Source: Bombella mellum
GTDB taxonomy: Bacteria; Pseudomonadota; Alphaproteobacteria; Acetobacterales; Acetobacteraceae
Assembly: GCF_014048465.1 (NCBI RefSeq)
Contig: NZ_PDLY01000001.1
Span: forward strand, 496,001 to 560,000
Length of the DNA: 64,000 nt
Reading direction: 5' to 3'
Under the pieces are notes generated by a model. It did not search any database. It was not told the origin of the DNA and saw nothing but the letters and a program-made list of their open reading frames with translations. Each line of letters starts with the position of its first letter. Within the stretch, counting starts at the first letter, position 1. Shown piece after piece: positions 8,232 to 16,255 of the stretch. Position numbers and translations under genes: made by a program.

Positions 8232-9827
8232 TTGACGCAGAAAAACGCAGACACCCTTCAGCAGCTTGATGAAACCCTCCATGAAGACCGCATCCTGATT
8301 CTGGATTTCGGCAGCCAGGTGACCCAGCTGATCGCCCGTCGTGTGCGGGAAAGCGGGGTGTATTGCGAGATCTGGCCGTTCACTTCCCCGCTGGAGAAAA
8401 TCCGTGAATTCAACCCACGCGGCATCATCCTTTCCGGCAGTCCGGCCAGCGTGCATGACGACAATGCGCCGACCCTGCCGGAAGGGCTGCTGGAGCTGAA
8501 CCGCCCCATTCTGGGCATCTGCTACGGCCAGCAGGTTCTTTGCCATACGCTGGGCGGGCGTGTGGAAACCCATGACCATCGTGAATTTGGGCGTGCCTAC
8601 ATTGATGTCGCCGAGGAATGTGCGCTGTTCCACGGCCTCTGGGCACAGGGCGGGCGTGAGCAGGTCTGGATGAGCCACGGTGACCGTGTGGCGGCCCTGC
8701 CGCCGGGCTTCAGGGCCGTGGCCTATTCCGAGGGGGCACCGTTTGCCATCATCGCCAATGAGGAACGCCGCATCTATGGCGTGCAGTTCCATCCGGAGGT
8801 GGTGCATACGCCGCATGGGGCGGAGCTGATCCGCAACTTCACGCATGGTGTGGCAGGTTGTTCCGGCACGTGGACGATGGCCGGTTTCCGTGATCTGGAA
8901 ATTGCCCGCATCCGCAAGCAGGTGGGTGATGGCAAGGTGATCTGCGGTCTTTCCGGTGGTGTGGACAGCTCCGTGGCGGCCAAGCTGATCCATGATGCCA
9001 TCGGGGACCAGCTGACCTGCATCTTTGTCGATCCGGGCATCCTGCGTGCCGGTGAGGCTGACGAGGTGGTGAAGACCTTCCGTGACCGCTTCAACATCCG
9101 TCTGGTCCATCGTGATGCCTCCGACCTGTTCCTTGGCGAGCTGGCTGGAGTGACGGACCCGGAGGTGAAGCGCAAGACCATTGGCCGCCTTTTCATTGAA
9201 GTCTTTGAGCAGGAAGCCGCCAAGCTGGGCGGGGCGCAGTTCCTGGCGCAGGGCACGCTGTATCCGGATGTGATCGAGAGTGTCAGCTTCAATGGTGGCC
9301 CGTCCGTGACCATCAAGTCACACCATAATGTGGGCGGTCTGCCGGAACGGATGAACATGGAGCTGGTCGAGCCGTTGCGTGAGCTCTTCAAGGATGAGGT
9401 CCGTGCGCTGGGTCGTGAGATCGGTGTGCCGGAGCATATTGTCGGGCGGCATCCCTTCCCGGGGCCGGGACTGGCCATCCGCATTCCCGGTGACATCACC
9501 CGGGAGAAGCTGGATCTCCTGCGGAAGGTGGACAGCATCTATCTGGAGGAAATCCGCAGGGCTGGCCTGTATGATGAAATCTGGCAGGCTTTTGCGGTTC
9601 TCCTGCCTGTCCGCACGGTGGGCGTGATGGGTGACGACCGGACCTATGATCAGGCCTGCGCCCTGCGTGCCGTCACCAGCACGGACGGCATGACCGCCGA
9701 GGTCTATCCCTTCACCTTCGAGTTCCTCAACCGTGTCGCTGGCCGCATCGTGAACGAGGTACGTGGCATCAACCGTGTCACTTACGACATCACCTCAAAG
9801 CCCCCGGGCACGATCGAGTGGGAGTGA
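8232..9827 (+). CDS. guaA: GMP synthase (glutamine-hydrolysing)
   Basis: Converts XMP to GMP with glutamine and ATP. Domains in order: class I glutamine amidotransferase (catalytic Cys in GICYGQQ, His/Glu in QFHPEVVHT), ATP-PPase with the P-loop [13 protein letters not shown], and the GMP synthase C-terminal dimerisation domain ending PPGTIEWE. No ATG lies before the conserved [10 protein letters not shown] motif. Candidate starts are TTG 8193, GTG 8202 and TTG 8232. I chose TTG 8232 because an AGGCGAGG element precedes it and the resulting 531 residues match the family's usual N-terminal length. The usual neighbours guaB and rsmB are 45 kb away. Confidence 0.96.
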   Translation: MTQKNADTLQQLDETLHEDRILILDFGSQVTQLIARRVRESGVYCEIWPFTSPLEKIREFNPRGIILSGSPASVHDDNAPTLPEGLLELNRPILGICYGQQVLCHTLGGRVETHDHREFGRAYIDVAEECALFHGLWAQGGREQVWMSHGDRVAALPPGFRAVAYSEGAPFAIIANEERRIYGVQFHPEVVHTPHGAELIRNFTHGVAGCSGTWTMAGFRDLEIARIRKQVGDGKVICGLSGGVDSSVAAKLIHDAIGDQLTCIFVDPGILRAGEADEVVKTFRDRFNIRLVHRDASDLFLGELAGVTDPEVKRKTIGRLFIEVFEQEAAKLGGAQFLAQGTLYPDVIESVSFNGGPSVTIKSHHNVGGLPERMNMELVEPLRELFKDEVRALGREIGVPEHIVGRHPFPGPGLAIRIPGDITREKLDLLRKVDSIYLEEIRRAGLYDEIWQAFAVLLPVRTVGVMGDDRTYDQACALRAVTSTDGMTAEVYPFTFEFLNRVAGRIVNEVRGINRVTYDITSKPPGTIEWE

Positions 9828-9835
9828 GATTTTTT

Positions 9836-9861
9836 ACGGGGCCATAACATAGTGGCCCCGT
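9836..9861. terminator. Perfect 9-bp hairpin after guaA, no downstream U-tract
   Basis: ACGGGGCCA (9836-9844) pairs perfectly with TGGCCCCGT (9853-9861) around an 8-base loop, starting 9 bases after the guaA stop and 15 bases before the convergent AIPR gene's stop. A run of six T precedes rather than follows the stem, so a classical intrinsic terminator is not formed on either strand. It may act as a 3' stabilising hairpin or a weak terminator. Confidence 0.4.
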
Positions 9862-9875
9862 AATGTGCAGGATTA

Positions 9876-11627
9876 TTATCCAATGTGAACGAATGAAGAA
9901 AATTCTTCGTAAGTACTTTTGTTTTGACTCCGTGTCGAGTTAACCATGCGTCGGAACGTGACACAAGCCTCTTTGATTGATTCTGCTGATCTTAAACCAC
10001 CTTTTAAGGCGTCTGTTAGATTGGGACAAAAGGGGATGGTGGGTTCTAGAATAAGTCTCCAGATTTCTTCGGCTTTTTTGGGGGAGGTTTTTACGCCGAA
10101 GCTAATTCGGAATTTGTTGGGTATTTTCTGATCCAGAATCGTTTCTAAACAACCACTGACTGCGGATGCAAGAAGATGGATTGAGCCTCTCTCTCTAAAA
10201 TATTTAAGTACTTCCTCATCGGCCTCTACAAGCTCTTCTTCTTTTGCTTTATTTTGCAAGCTTTGTTTATAGTTTTCTAGACTCTTAATAAGAGTGTAGG
10301 CGCAGACAATATGGTCAGCGGAAGTTTTATCATTAAAAAATGTGCTATATAAATTATCCGAAACCCATATATCTGTCTTTTTATGGTATGCTACTTCAGG
10401 TTTATTATGGAAACTGGCCAAAGCTTGTCCTACGGTTGGTGAGCGAAGAAGATTGGGATTCCTTTTTATTACTTCTGATCCGCTGCCGCGCCTTCCTCCA
10501 TTGTATTCAGCTTCTGGTATTTTTTTGAACTCCTCTTTGAGTCTCTTTTGTATGGAGTCTGTACTTCTAAAATCAGAGGCCTCGACAGTGTTTTGGCTAT
10601 TGTTGTATTTAATTATGTCACGTATGATGTTTGATGTATTTCCCCCTGTTCTGTTTTTAACAAAACGGATTTGAACCCAAGCCTCTTGGGAAGGTGGTTC
10701 CTTCGAAGAACCGATTGCTCCTGTTGTTTGGGCTCCATTTACAATCGAGAGGCCAGAAACTACTATCTTATTCCCATCTATACGGAAATTGTTTGTTAAT
10801 ACGGTCAGTCCGTTATTGAAAGCCCAAAAATCTTCAGGGTTGCTTTTTATAGTATTTATAATACCTTGGTTTATATTCGACTCGCTTCTGCGCGATCCTA
10901 AGTAATCTCTCACATTTGCAGAAAACATGTTGGTTGTATATTTTTTGTATAATCTATGGAGTTCAGACGCTTGAATAGCTGTAGAGAAAGATTCCCAAGA
11001 GGGGCCGCTCATTGAATATCCCTCGCATACCTTTAAGCATATTTCTTCTTCCAGTAGAATGGGCGAGGATGTTGCTTTATAAAGTTCATGTATTTTATTT
11101 TTTCCAACTTCGGATACATCGACATTTATGTCATTTATTTTGTATAAATCATTTAATATGGCTCTTGCTGTATTCTCTACAACTCTGAGTTCATCTTTTA
11201 CATTTTGAGATTCTGGCAGGTTATGGGTATACCAAATGTGGAATCTCTCAATATCGTTGTTTTTAAGTGCCGTCCTGAGTTCATTGGCCGCTGGCCTTAG
11301 TCTTTCAGGAACTTTATCGATGTGTTCCCCTAGAAGCCAGCCGAGTGCAGTGTTTAAATCTCCAGCTTTCTTGGCTGGTGCAGCACTTTTGGCTGTTTGG
11401 GCTTGATAACATTGCATGAGGATAGCATACTTGCCCTCCAAGTTAACATGTACGATATCACAGTTTTTATCATCGGGGCCGTCTACAAGGGAATCAGCGG
11501 CCAGAGTATCAAGGTCATCAAGACCAAAGCGCAACGAAAGTGCAAATAGACCTAAGCCGTTATCCCCGTACTTATGTAAATCGTCTCTCGCAGCGTAGGC
11601 GGTTTCCCAGCTTTTATTGGAGGGCAT
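9876..11627 (-). CDS. AIPR family protein (abortive infection phage resistance)
   Basis: A 583-residue protein of the AIPR family (Pfam PF10592, named after abortive phage infection proteins). Signature blocks are NVRDYLG (238-244), FWAFNNGLT (267-275) and SIVNGAQTT (294-302), followed by the long helical C-terminal half. The N-terminal 110 residues hold a degenerate-looking nuclease-type segment (see findings). ATG at 11627 has a good ribosome binding site, with tandem AGGAGC about 8 bases upstream. The gene is strikingly AT-rich (about 40% GC by eye, with many AAA, ATA and TTA codons) against GC-rich neighbours, which indicates horizontal acquisition. It stands alone between guaA and the SH3 gene with no recognisable toxin, antitoxin or methylase partner. 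The defence role is inferred from the family. Confidence 0.85.
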   Translation of the reverse strand: MPSNKSWETAYAARDDLHKYGDNGLGLFALSLRFGLDDLDTLAADSLVDGPDDKNCDIVHVNLEGKYAILMQCYQAQTAKSAAPAKKAGDLNTALGWLLGEHIDKVPERLRPAANELRTALKNNDIERFHIWYTHNLPESQNVKDELRVVENTARAILNDLYKINDINVDVSEVGKNKIHELYKATSSPILLEEEICLKVCEGYSMSGPSWESFSTAIQASELHRLYKKYTTNMFSANVRDYLGSRRSESNINQGIINTIKSNPEDFWAFNNGLTVLTNNFRIDGNKIVVSGLSIVNGAQTTGAIGSSKEPPSQEAWVQIRFVKNRTGGNTSNIIRDIIKYNNSQNTVEASDFRSTDSIQKRLKEEFKKIPEAEYNGGRRGSGSEVIKRNPNLLRSPTVGQALASFHNKPEVAYHKKTDIWVSDNLYSTFFNDKTSADHIVCAYTLIKSLENYKQSLQNKAKEEELVEADEEVLKYFRERGSIHLLASAVSGCLETILDQKIPNKFRISFGVKTSPKKAEEIWRLILEPTIPFCPNLTDALKGGLRSAESIKEACVTFRRMVNSTRSQNKSTYEEFSSFVHIG

Positions 11628-11733
11628 AAATTTGCTCCTGCTCCTGATTGTTTAAGATTGGTAATTTTCCTCTATCTGGTTGAAGAAAATTTTGACCTTT
11701 TTTAAGATTAGCGTTCTTTTGAAAGAAGTTACC

Positions 11734-11779
11734 ACGCTTTTCTGGCAGGGCAGGGTTGCTGCCCGTGAGCGTATTTTTT
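11734..11779 (+). terminator. Plus-strand intrinsic terminator upstream of the SH3 gene
   Basis: An outer stem ACGCT (11734-11738) with AGCGT (11768-11772) encloses a GGGCAG/CTGCCC hairpin (11748-11753/11759-11764, 5-base loop). A run of six T follows at 11774-11779. It points along the plus strand, yet no plus-strand gene lies between guaA and this site. It may be the original guaA terminator displaced by the AIPR insertion, or an attenuator for the next gene. Confidence 0.45.
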
Positions 11780-11838
11780 GGACATGAGAGGGGGAATACG
11801 GCTTGCCCAAATGGCTGTCCCTTGGCAGGGATAAGGGG

Positions 11839-12675
11839 ATGAGAGTACCTGTTTCCTTCATTCATATGTGGCTCGTGCGGGGTGTGCTGCCTGCGGCGGT
11901 CCTGCTTGCCGCCATGCCCGCCTGCAGGGCTGAAGCGGGACAGGATGAATCTCACAGGTCCCATCATTCCCATCATCATGCAAAATCGCATGAGCACGCC
12001 CATGCTTCAGGCAGGGGGCATGCTCATGAGTCGGCGGCCCGGCATGGTCGGGCGGCCCAGCACAGGGCTGCAGCGGATGCGGCCGCAGCGACGGGGGCGG
12101 CTAAGGCCGCCCAGCCTCCCGTGCCGGACAACGTCGGCACGGAGACGAAACTGCCGCTGCCCCGCTATGCCTCCATGCGGGCGGATCGTGTCTATATGCG
12201 GCGTGGCCCCGGTGAACGGTATCCGATCGACTGGGTGTATCACCGTCGTGGGTATCCGGTGCTGATCGAACGGGAATTTGGCGTCTGGCGTCTCGTGGAG
12301 GACCAGGACGGCCAGAAGGGATGGGTGCATCAGGTGACGCTGCATGGCAGCCGTTCCTTTATCATACCCGGTGCCCTGTCCTATGATGGGGATGCGTCTA
12401 AAGTTTCGACCACGGATCACGCTGATTCCCGCATCGTGGCATACATGCCCGTGGGAGCGGTGGCCCGGGGCCAGAATCATGACGTCCCTCTGATGAGTTC
12501 GGACAGGCCGGACCAGACGACCGTTGCCCTGCTGGAGCCGGGTACGGTCGGCAGGATCAAGGCCTGCCCGCAGGGCTCATCATGGTGTCATGTCACAGTC
12601 AGGGGCTATGACGGGTGGATCGAACGCCGCCTGTTATGGGGGGTGCAACCCGGTGAAATCATTCAGCCTGACTGA
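11839..12675 (+). CDS. Secreted SH3-domain protein with His-rich linker
   Basis: About 278 residues from ATG 11839, chosen because an AGGG element lies 8 bases upstream; ATG 11866 is an alternative. A signal peptide (hydrophobic LPAAVLLAAMPACRA) is followed by a low-complexity linker very rich in His (roughly residues 35-80, with HHSHHH and HEHAHA runs). Two bacterial SH3-like repeats follow: one with YMRRGPGERYPIDW and WVHQVTLHGSRSF, the second ending GYDGWIERRLLWGV. SH3_4/SH3b proteins of this kind are periplasmic and are thought to bind peptidoglycan or peptides; the precise role is unknown. The His tract could bind metal (inference). The gene lies 24 bases upstream of pyk. Confidence 0.85.
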   Translation: MRVPVSFIHMWLVRGVLPAAVLLAAMPACRAEAGQDESHRSHHSHHHAKSHEHAHASGRGHAHESAARHGRAAQHRAAADAAAATGAAKAAQPPVPDNVGTETKLPLPRYASMRADRVYMRRGPGERYPIDWVYHRRGYPVLIEREFGVWRLVEDQDGQKGWVHQVTLHGSRSFIIPGALSYDGDASKVSTTDHADSRIVAYMPVGAVARGQNHDVPLMSSDRPDQTTVALLEPGTVGRIKACPQGSSWCHVTVRGYDGWIERRLLWGVQPGEIIQPD

Positions 12676-12699
12676 ACAAATGAAAAGTCGAGGAATGTT

Positions 12700-14064
12700 A
12701 TGACAGCCAACATCCATCATCGCCGCACTCGGATTGTTGCGACCCTCGGGCCGGCATCAGAAACCGCCGAGCAGATTCTCAACCTTGCCAAGATTGGTGT
12801 GAACGTTTTCCGCCTGAACTTCTCCCACGGTGCTCATGATGAACACGCTGCCCGTCATAAGGCCGTGCGTGAAGCTGAAGCGAAGCTGGGTCGCCCGCTG
12901 GCCGTTCTGGCCGACTTCCAGGGCCCGAAGCTGCGTGTTGGTGTCTTCAAGGATGGTCCTGTCCAGCTGAAGGTTGGCCAGAAATTCACGCTGGACCTGG
13001 ACAAGGCCCCCGGTGATGCCCACCGTGTCAACCTGCCGCATCCGGAGATCATCGCCGCCGTTGATGTCGGCCACCGCCTCCTGCTGGATGACGGCAAGCT
13101 GGCCCTGCGTGTGACGAAGAAACACAAGGACTCTCTGGAGACGGAAGTCCTCGTGGGTGGCAAGCTCTCCGAGCGCAAGGGCGTGAATGTTCCTGACGTT
13201 GCCCTGCCGATCCCGGCCCTGACGGAGAAGGACCACAAGGACCTCCAGTTCGCCCTCTCCATCGGCGTGGACCTGATCGCCCTGTCCTTCGTCCAGCGTC
13301 CGGCGGACATCCAGGAAGCCCGTGACATCGTCAAGGGCCGTGCATGGATTGTCACCAAGCTGGAGAAGCCGCAGGCTGTCGAGTGCCTCGATGAGATCAT
13401 CCGTCTTTCCGATGCGCTGATGGTGGCCCGTGGTGACCTGGGCGTCGAGCTGCCGGCCGAGGATGTGCCGGTCATCCAGAAGCGTGCCATCACCGAGGCC
13501 CGCCGTCAGGGCCGTCCGGTCATCGTGGCGACGCAGATGATGGAAAGCATGATCAGCAGCCCGGTTGCCACCCGTGCGGAAGTCTCCGACGTGGCAAATG
13601 CCGTCTATGACGGAGCAGATGCCGTCATGCTCTCCGCCGAGAGTGCTGCCGGTTCCTTCGGGCCGGAAGCCGTGGCCACGATGGCCCGTGTCACCGCCCG
13701 TGTGGAGCAGGACCCGGAATGGCGTGCCCGCATGGACCGTATGCGCCCGGTCTCCGAGCACACGATCCAGGGTGCACAGGCCAAGTCGGCCTTTGATGTG
13801 GCCCGCAACGCCCGTGCAGCCGCTCTGGCAGTGCATACGGAGAATGGCCGCAGTGCCGTGCTGGTTTCCCGTGAGCGTCCGCATGAGCCGATCGTGGCCC
13901 TGACGAACGAGACGACCTCCCGCCGCCTGTGCGTGGTCTGGGGCGTGTTCCCGAAGGTTGTTTCCAGCAAGGATGACGTGAAGGCCGTTGGTGAGTTCGC
14001 CAAGGGTGGTGAGCATGTTGTCCTGCTCGACAGCTCCAAGAACCTGCGCATCGTCAAGGCCTGA
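12700..14064 (+). CDS. pyk: Pyruvate kinase
   Basis: Converts PEP and ADP to pyruvate and ATP. It has 454 residues, a little shorter than the usual 470-480. Visible are the N-terminal RRTRIVATLGPAS, the substrate motif NFSHG, the active-site lysine region WIVTKLEKPQA, the metal/phosphate-binding MVARGDLGVELP, and the signature ATQMMESMI with AEVSDVANAVYDGADAVMLSAE split across residues 270-310. The C-terminal allosteric domain is present. It lies 24 bases after the SH3 gene, with a strong terminator downstream. Confidence 0.97.
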   Translation: MTANIHHRRTRIVATLGPASETAEQILNLAKIGVNVFRLNFSHGAHDEHAARHKAVREAEAKLGRPLAVLADFQGPKLRVGVFKDGPVQLKVGQKFTLDLDKAPGDAHRVNLPHPEIIAAVDVGHRLLLDDGKLALRVTKKHKDSLETEVLVGGKLSERKGVNVPDVALPIPALTEKDHKDLQFALSIGVDLIALSFVQRPADIQEARDIVKGRAWIVTKLEKPQAVECLDEIIRLSDALMVARGDLGVELPAEDVPVIQKRAITEARRQGRPVIVATQMMESMISSPVATRAEVSDVANAVYDGADAVMLSAESAAGSFGPEAVATMARVTARVEQDPEWRARMDRMRPVSEHTIQGAQAKSAFDVARNARAAALAVHTENGRSAVLVSRERPHEPIVALTNETTSRRLCVVWGVFPKVVSSKDDVKAVGEFAKGGEHVVLLDSSKNLRIVKA

Positions 14065-14130
14065 TCCTTCGCTGATGCGTCTCCTGCTTCCCGGATGGTT
14101 CCGGCCGTCCGGGAGGGGGGAAGAAAAAAG

Positions 14131-14167
14131 AAGAAGCCCGGCAGACTGATCACCTGCCGGGCTTCTT
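14131..14167. terminator. Strong terminator between convergent pyk and prephenate dehydrogenase
   Basis: A perfect 14-bp stem (14131-14144 with 14154-14167) and 9-base loop. On the minus strand it is followed by a T-rich run (from the A-rich 14122-14130), giving a classical intrinsic terminator for the minus-strand operon. On the plus strand the stem itself ends CTTCTT, so it may also stop pyk transcripts. Confidence 0.85.
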
Positions 14168-14191
14168 CCGTATGGGGTGAAAGGCTGCGGA

Positions 14192-15082
14192 TCAGGCCTG
14201 CCGGTTTTCCAGCAGACTCTGCCGGATGCGGCGGCCCCGCCGGATGCGTTCCGTGATGGCCTCGGAATCTCCGCTGCGGATGGCTTCGACCATGAGGTGG
14301 GCATCTTTCTCGAAACGCTCGAACGTGGCGAGCAGAACATCCCTGTTCGTCAGGAAGATGTCCCGCCACATGGTCGGGTCGGAGGCGGCGATGCGGGTGA
14401 AGTCCCGGAAGCCTGAAGCGGCATATTCCAGAACGTCCCCACGGAGGTCGGCAGAAAGCCGGTCTGCCGTGTCGCAGATGGTGAAGGCCAGCAGATGGGG
14501 CAGGTGACTGACCATGGCGCAGACCTGGTCATGATACTGGTCGGTAATCTGCCGGGTGCGGGCACCGCACCGCTGCCAGAACCGTTCCATCAGGCTCACG
14601 GCCTCAGGGGCGGTGCCTTCCGGGGGGACGAGAAGGGTCCAGCGGTCTTCAAACAGGGTGGCGAAGCCGGCATCCGGTCCGGAATATTCCGTTCCGGCCA
14701 TGGGATGCGCCGGGACATAGCTGACCCCATCCGGCAGGAGGGCACCGATGTCCGGCCCCAGAGTGCCACGGACGGAGGCGACATCACTCAGGATGCTGCC
14801 CGGTTTCATGGCGGGAAGGATGCTGGTGGCGACGGGCCGGATGGCCCCCGTCGGGATGCAGAGGATGACGGCGTCGGACCGGGCCGCCGCTTCCTGCAGG
14901 GCGGTGGTGGTCTCGTCGGCAATGGCGAGGTCTTCCACCCGGTGCAGGACGTCCGGTGAATGGTCGGCCGCAATGAGATGGCGGGCCAGAGTACCGGTCT
15001 GCCGGGCACGGCGGAGGATGGAAGAGCCGATCAGTCCGGGACCGATGATGGTCAGCGTGTCGAAAAGAGGGGCATCAGCCAT
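14192..15082 (-). CDS. tyrC: Prephenate/arogenate (cyclohexadienyl) dehydrogenase
   Basis: NAD(P)-dependent oxidative decarboxylation in tyrosine synthesis, 296 residues. The Rossmann motif is GPGLIGSS (residues 14-21). The TyrA-family signature HPMAGTE and the catalytic SHLPHLLAF are present. There is no fused chorismate mutase or ACT domain, as in the short alphaproteobacterial cyclohexadienyl dehydrogenases; whether it prefers prephenate or arogenate is not visible. It is downstream of hpnL on the same strand (35-base gap) and probably co-transcribed with it. PheA for the phenylalanine branch is at 37.6 kb. Confidence 0.93.
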   Translation of the reverse strand: MADAPLFDTLTIIGPGLIGSSILRRARQTGTLARHLIAADHSPDVLHRVEDLAIADETTTALQEAAARSDAVILCIPTGAIRPVATSILPAMKPGSILSDVASVRGTLGPDIGALLPDGVSYVPAHPMAGTEYSGPDAGFATLFEDRWTLLVPPEGTAPEAVSLMERFWQRCGARTRQITDQYHDQVCAMVSHLPHLLAFTICDTADRLSADLRGDVLEYAASGFRDFTRIAASDPTMWRDIFLTNRDVLLATFERFEKDAHLMVEAIRSGDSEAITERIRRGRRIRQSLLENRQA

Positions 15083-15117
15083 GACGGGTTTTCAGTCCAT
15101 GAGGAGAGGATGAGGGG

Positions 15118-16128
15118 TCAGGAACGGCGCAGCTGCCGGAATTCATAGACCTGCCAGAGCAGCAGGACGGGAATGCCGATGACAATATCCCGTCCCCGCC
15201 GCAGAAGGGAGATGCTGATGGAAATGTCGGCACTGATGCCAAAAAGCTGGCCCAGGGCGACATAGCCTGCCTCCTGCACCCCCAGTGCACCGGGAACCAG
15301 AAATCCGGCGGACATGATGCCACACACGGCTCCCTCAATGGCCAGGGCGTTGAAGAAGGAACAGTGCGCTCCCAGCAGGATGAGCGAGAGCCATGTCAGC
15401 AGGGCACTGCCGAACCAGCAGAGGAGATGCAGCCCGGCCCCGAGGCCGATGCGGACGGGCTGGTCCCAGAGGCTTTCGATATAGACCTGAAAGTTCTCGC
15501 TGTTGTCGGCCAGGGCATCGTGCCAGTCGGCAGAGATGTGCCGGGCCAGGAAACGGGCCAGAGCCTGAAGGGCGTTGCCGCTGCGCTGCTGTGTCCAGAT
15601 GAACCCGGCCATGCCGATGCTCAGCAGGACGATGCCTATGGTCAGGGGCCAGATGAAGCGTCCGGCATCAGCCTGGCCGACGAGGCAGAGAAGGGCGATG
15701 ATGATGAAGGCGAGCTGGCCGAGCACTTCCGTCGTGATGTCGACGATGTTGGCGGCGATGCCTTCCGTCCAGCTGATGGGCTGTCCGTTCGTGGTGTGGC
15801 GGGCGTTGCCAGCCGTGGTGGCCCGTATGCCGATGAGCATTCCCCCAAGCTGGGAGAATGGCAGGCAGGCTGCGGCGGCATCCCGCACGAAACGGGAAAA
15901 GGTGAGACGCAGGAAGCTGATGTCGGCGATGCTGCTCTTCCAGGCCACACCCAGCAGGATGTTGACGGCAAGCTGGCAGACGATCAGCAGGATGAAGCCG
16001 TCAAGCCCGATCTTGGCCAGAGAGACCAGAATCGGATGGATGCCCGTGCGCAGCGTGAGAAAACAGAAGAGGACGACACCTGTCAGTGAAAGGATGAAGG
16101 GGAGTAGTTTTTTCAAGAGTGCCGCCAT
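15118..16128 (-). CDS. hpnL: Hopanoid-associated membrane protein HpnL
   Basis: A polytopic membrane protein of 336 residues with about 7-8 hydrophobic segments, of the lysylphosphatidylglycerol-synthase-TM / UPF0104 superfamily. Position divergent from hpnA and the FLVPGALGVQEAGYV motif (near 285-300) identify it as the TIGR03476 HpnL type. Family members are found with hopanoid genes and are suspected in hopanoid transport or membrane placement; the biochemical activity is not established. It shares a 127-base divergent promoter region with the hpnA-G operon. Confidence 0.82.
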   Translation of the reverse strand: MAALLKKLLPFILSLTGVVLFCFLTLRTGIHPILVSLAKIGLDGFILLIVCQLAVNILLGVAWKSSIADISFLRLTFSRFVRDAAAACLPFSQLGGMLIGIRATTAGNARHTTNGQPISWTEGIAANIVDITTEVLGQLAFIIIALLCLVGQADAGRFIWPLTIGIVLLSIGMAGFIWTQQRSGNALQALARFLARHISADWHDALADNSENFQVYIESLWDQPVRIGLGAGLHLLCWFGSALLTWLSLILLGAHCSFFNALAIEGAVCGIMSAGFLVPGALGVQEAGYVALGQLFGISADISISISLLRRGRDIVIGIPVLLLWQVYEFRQLRRS

Positions 16129-16189
16129 GTGTCTGTTCTGGTTTCTGCCCTTCTAGGCTACTCTGTGGCAGACGTCCAATGTCGGGGCT

Positions 16190-16218
16190 TTGCCAGCTGC
16201 GGCAGGGGCTATTATACC
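16190..16218 (+). promoter_or_regulatory. Candidate sigma70-type promoter of the hpnA-G operon
   Basis: TTGCCA (16190-16195) and TATACC (16213-16218) are separated by exactly 17 bases and lie about 38 bases before the hpnA ATG. A good AGGAAAGG ribosome binding site (16241 onward) follows. Judged by eye against the sigma70 consensus. Confidence 0.4.
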
Positions 16219-16255
16219 CGTCAGGTTGATGCAGCGAGGCAGGAAAGGGCGGAAT

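Noticed and set aside
9894-11691. Eleven-base direct repeat TGAAGAAAATT at 9894-9904 and 11681-11691 flanking most of the AIPR gene
   Set aside because: The left copy lies inside the AIPR coding end and the motif is A/T-rich, so chance is likely. No integrase or terminal inverted repeats support transposition.
12757-14340. Long open frame (over 500 codons) antisense to pyk, and similar ones antisense to ppx, shc, guaB and rsmB
   Set aside because: They mirror the GC-rich third-position pattern of the real genes, lack ribosome sites and encode His/Arg/Pro/Gln-rich sequence with no recognisable domain.
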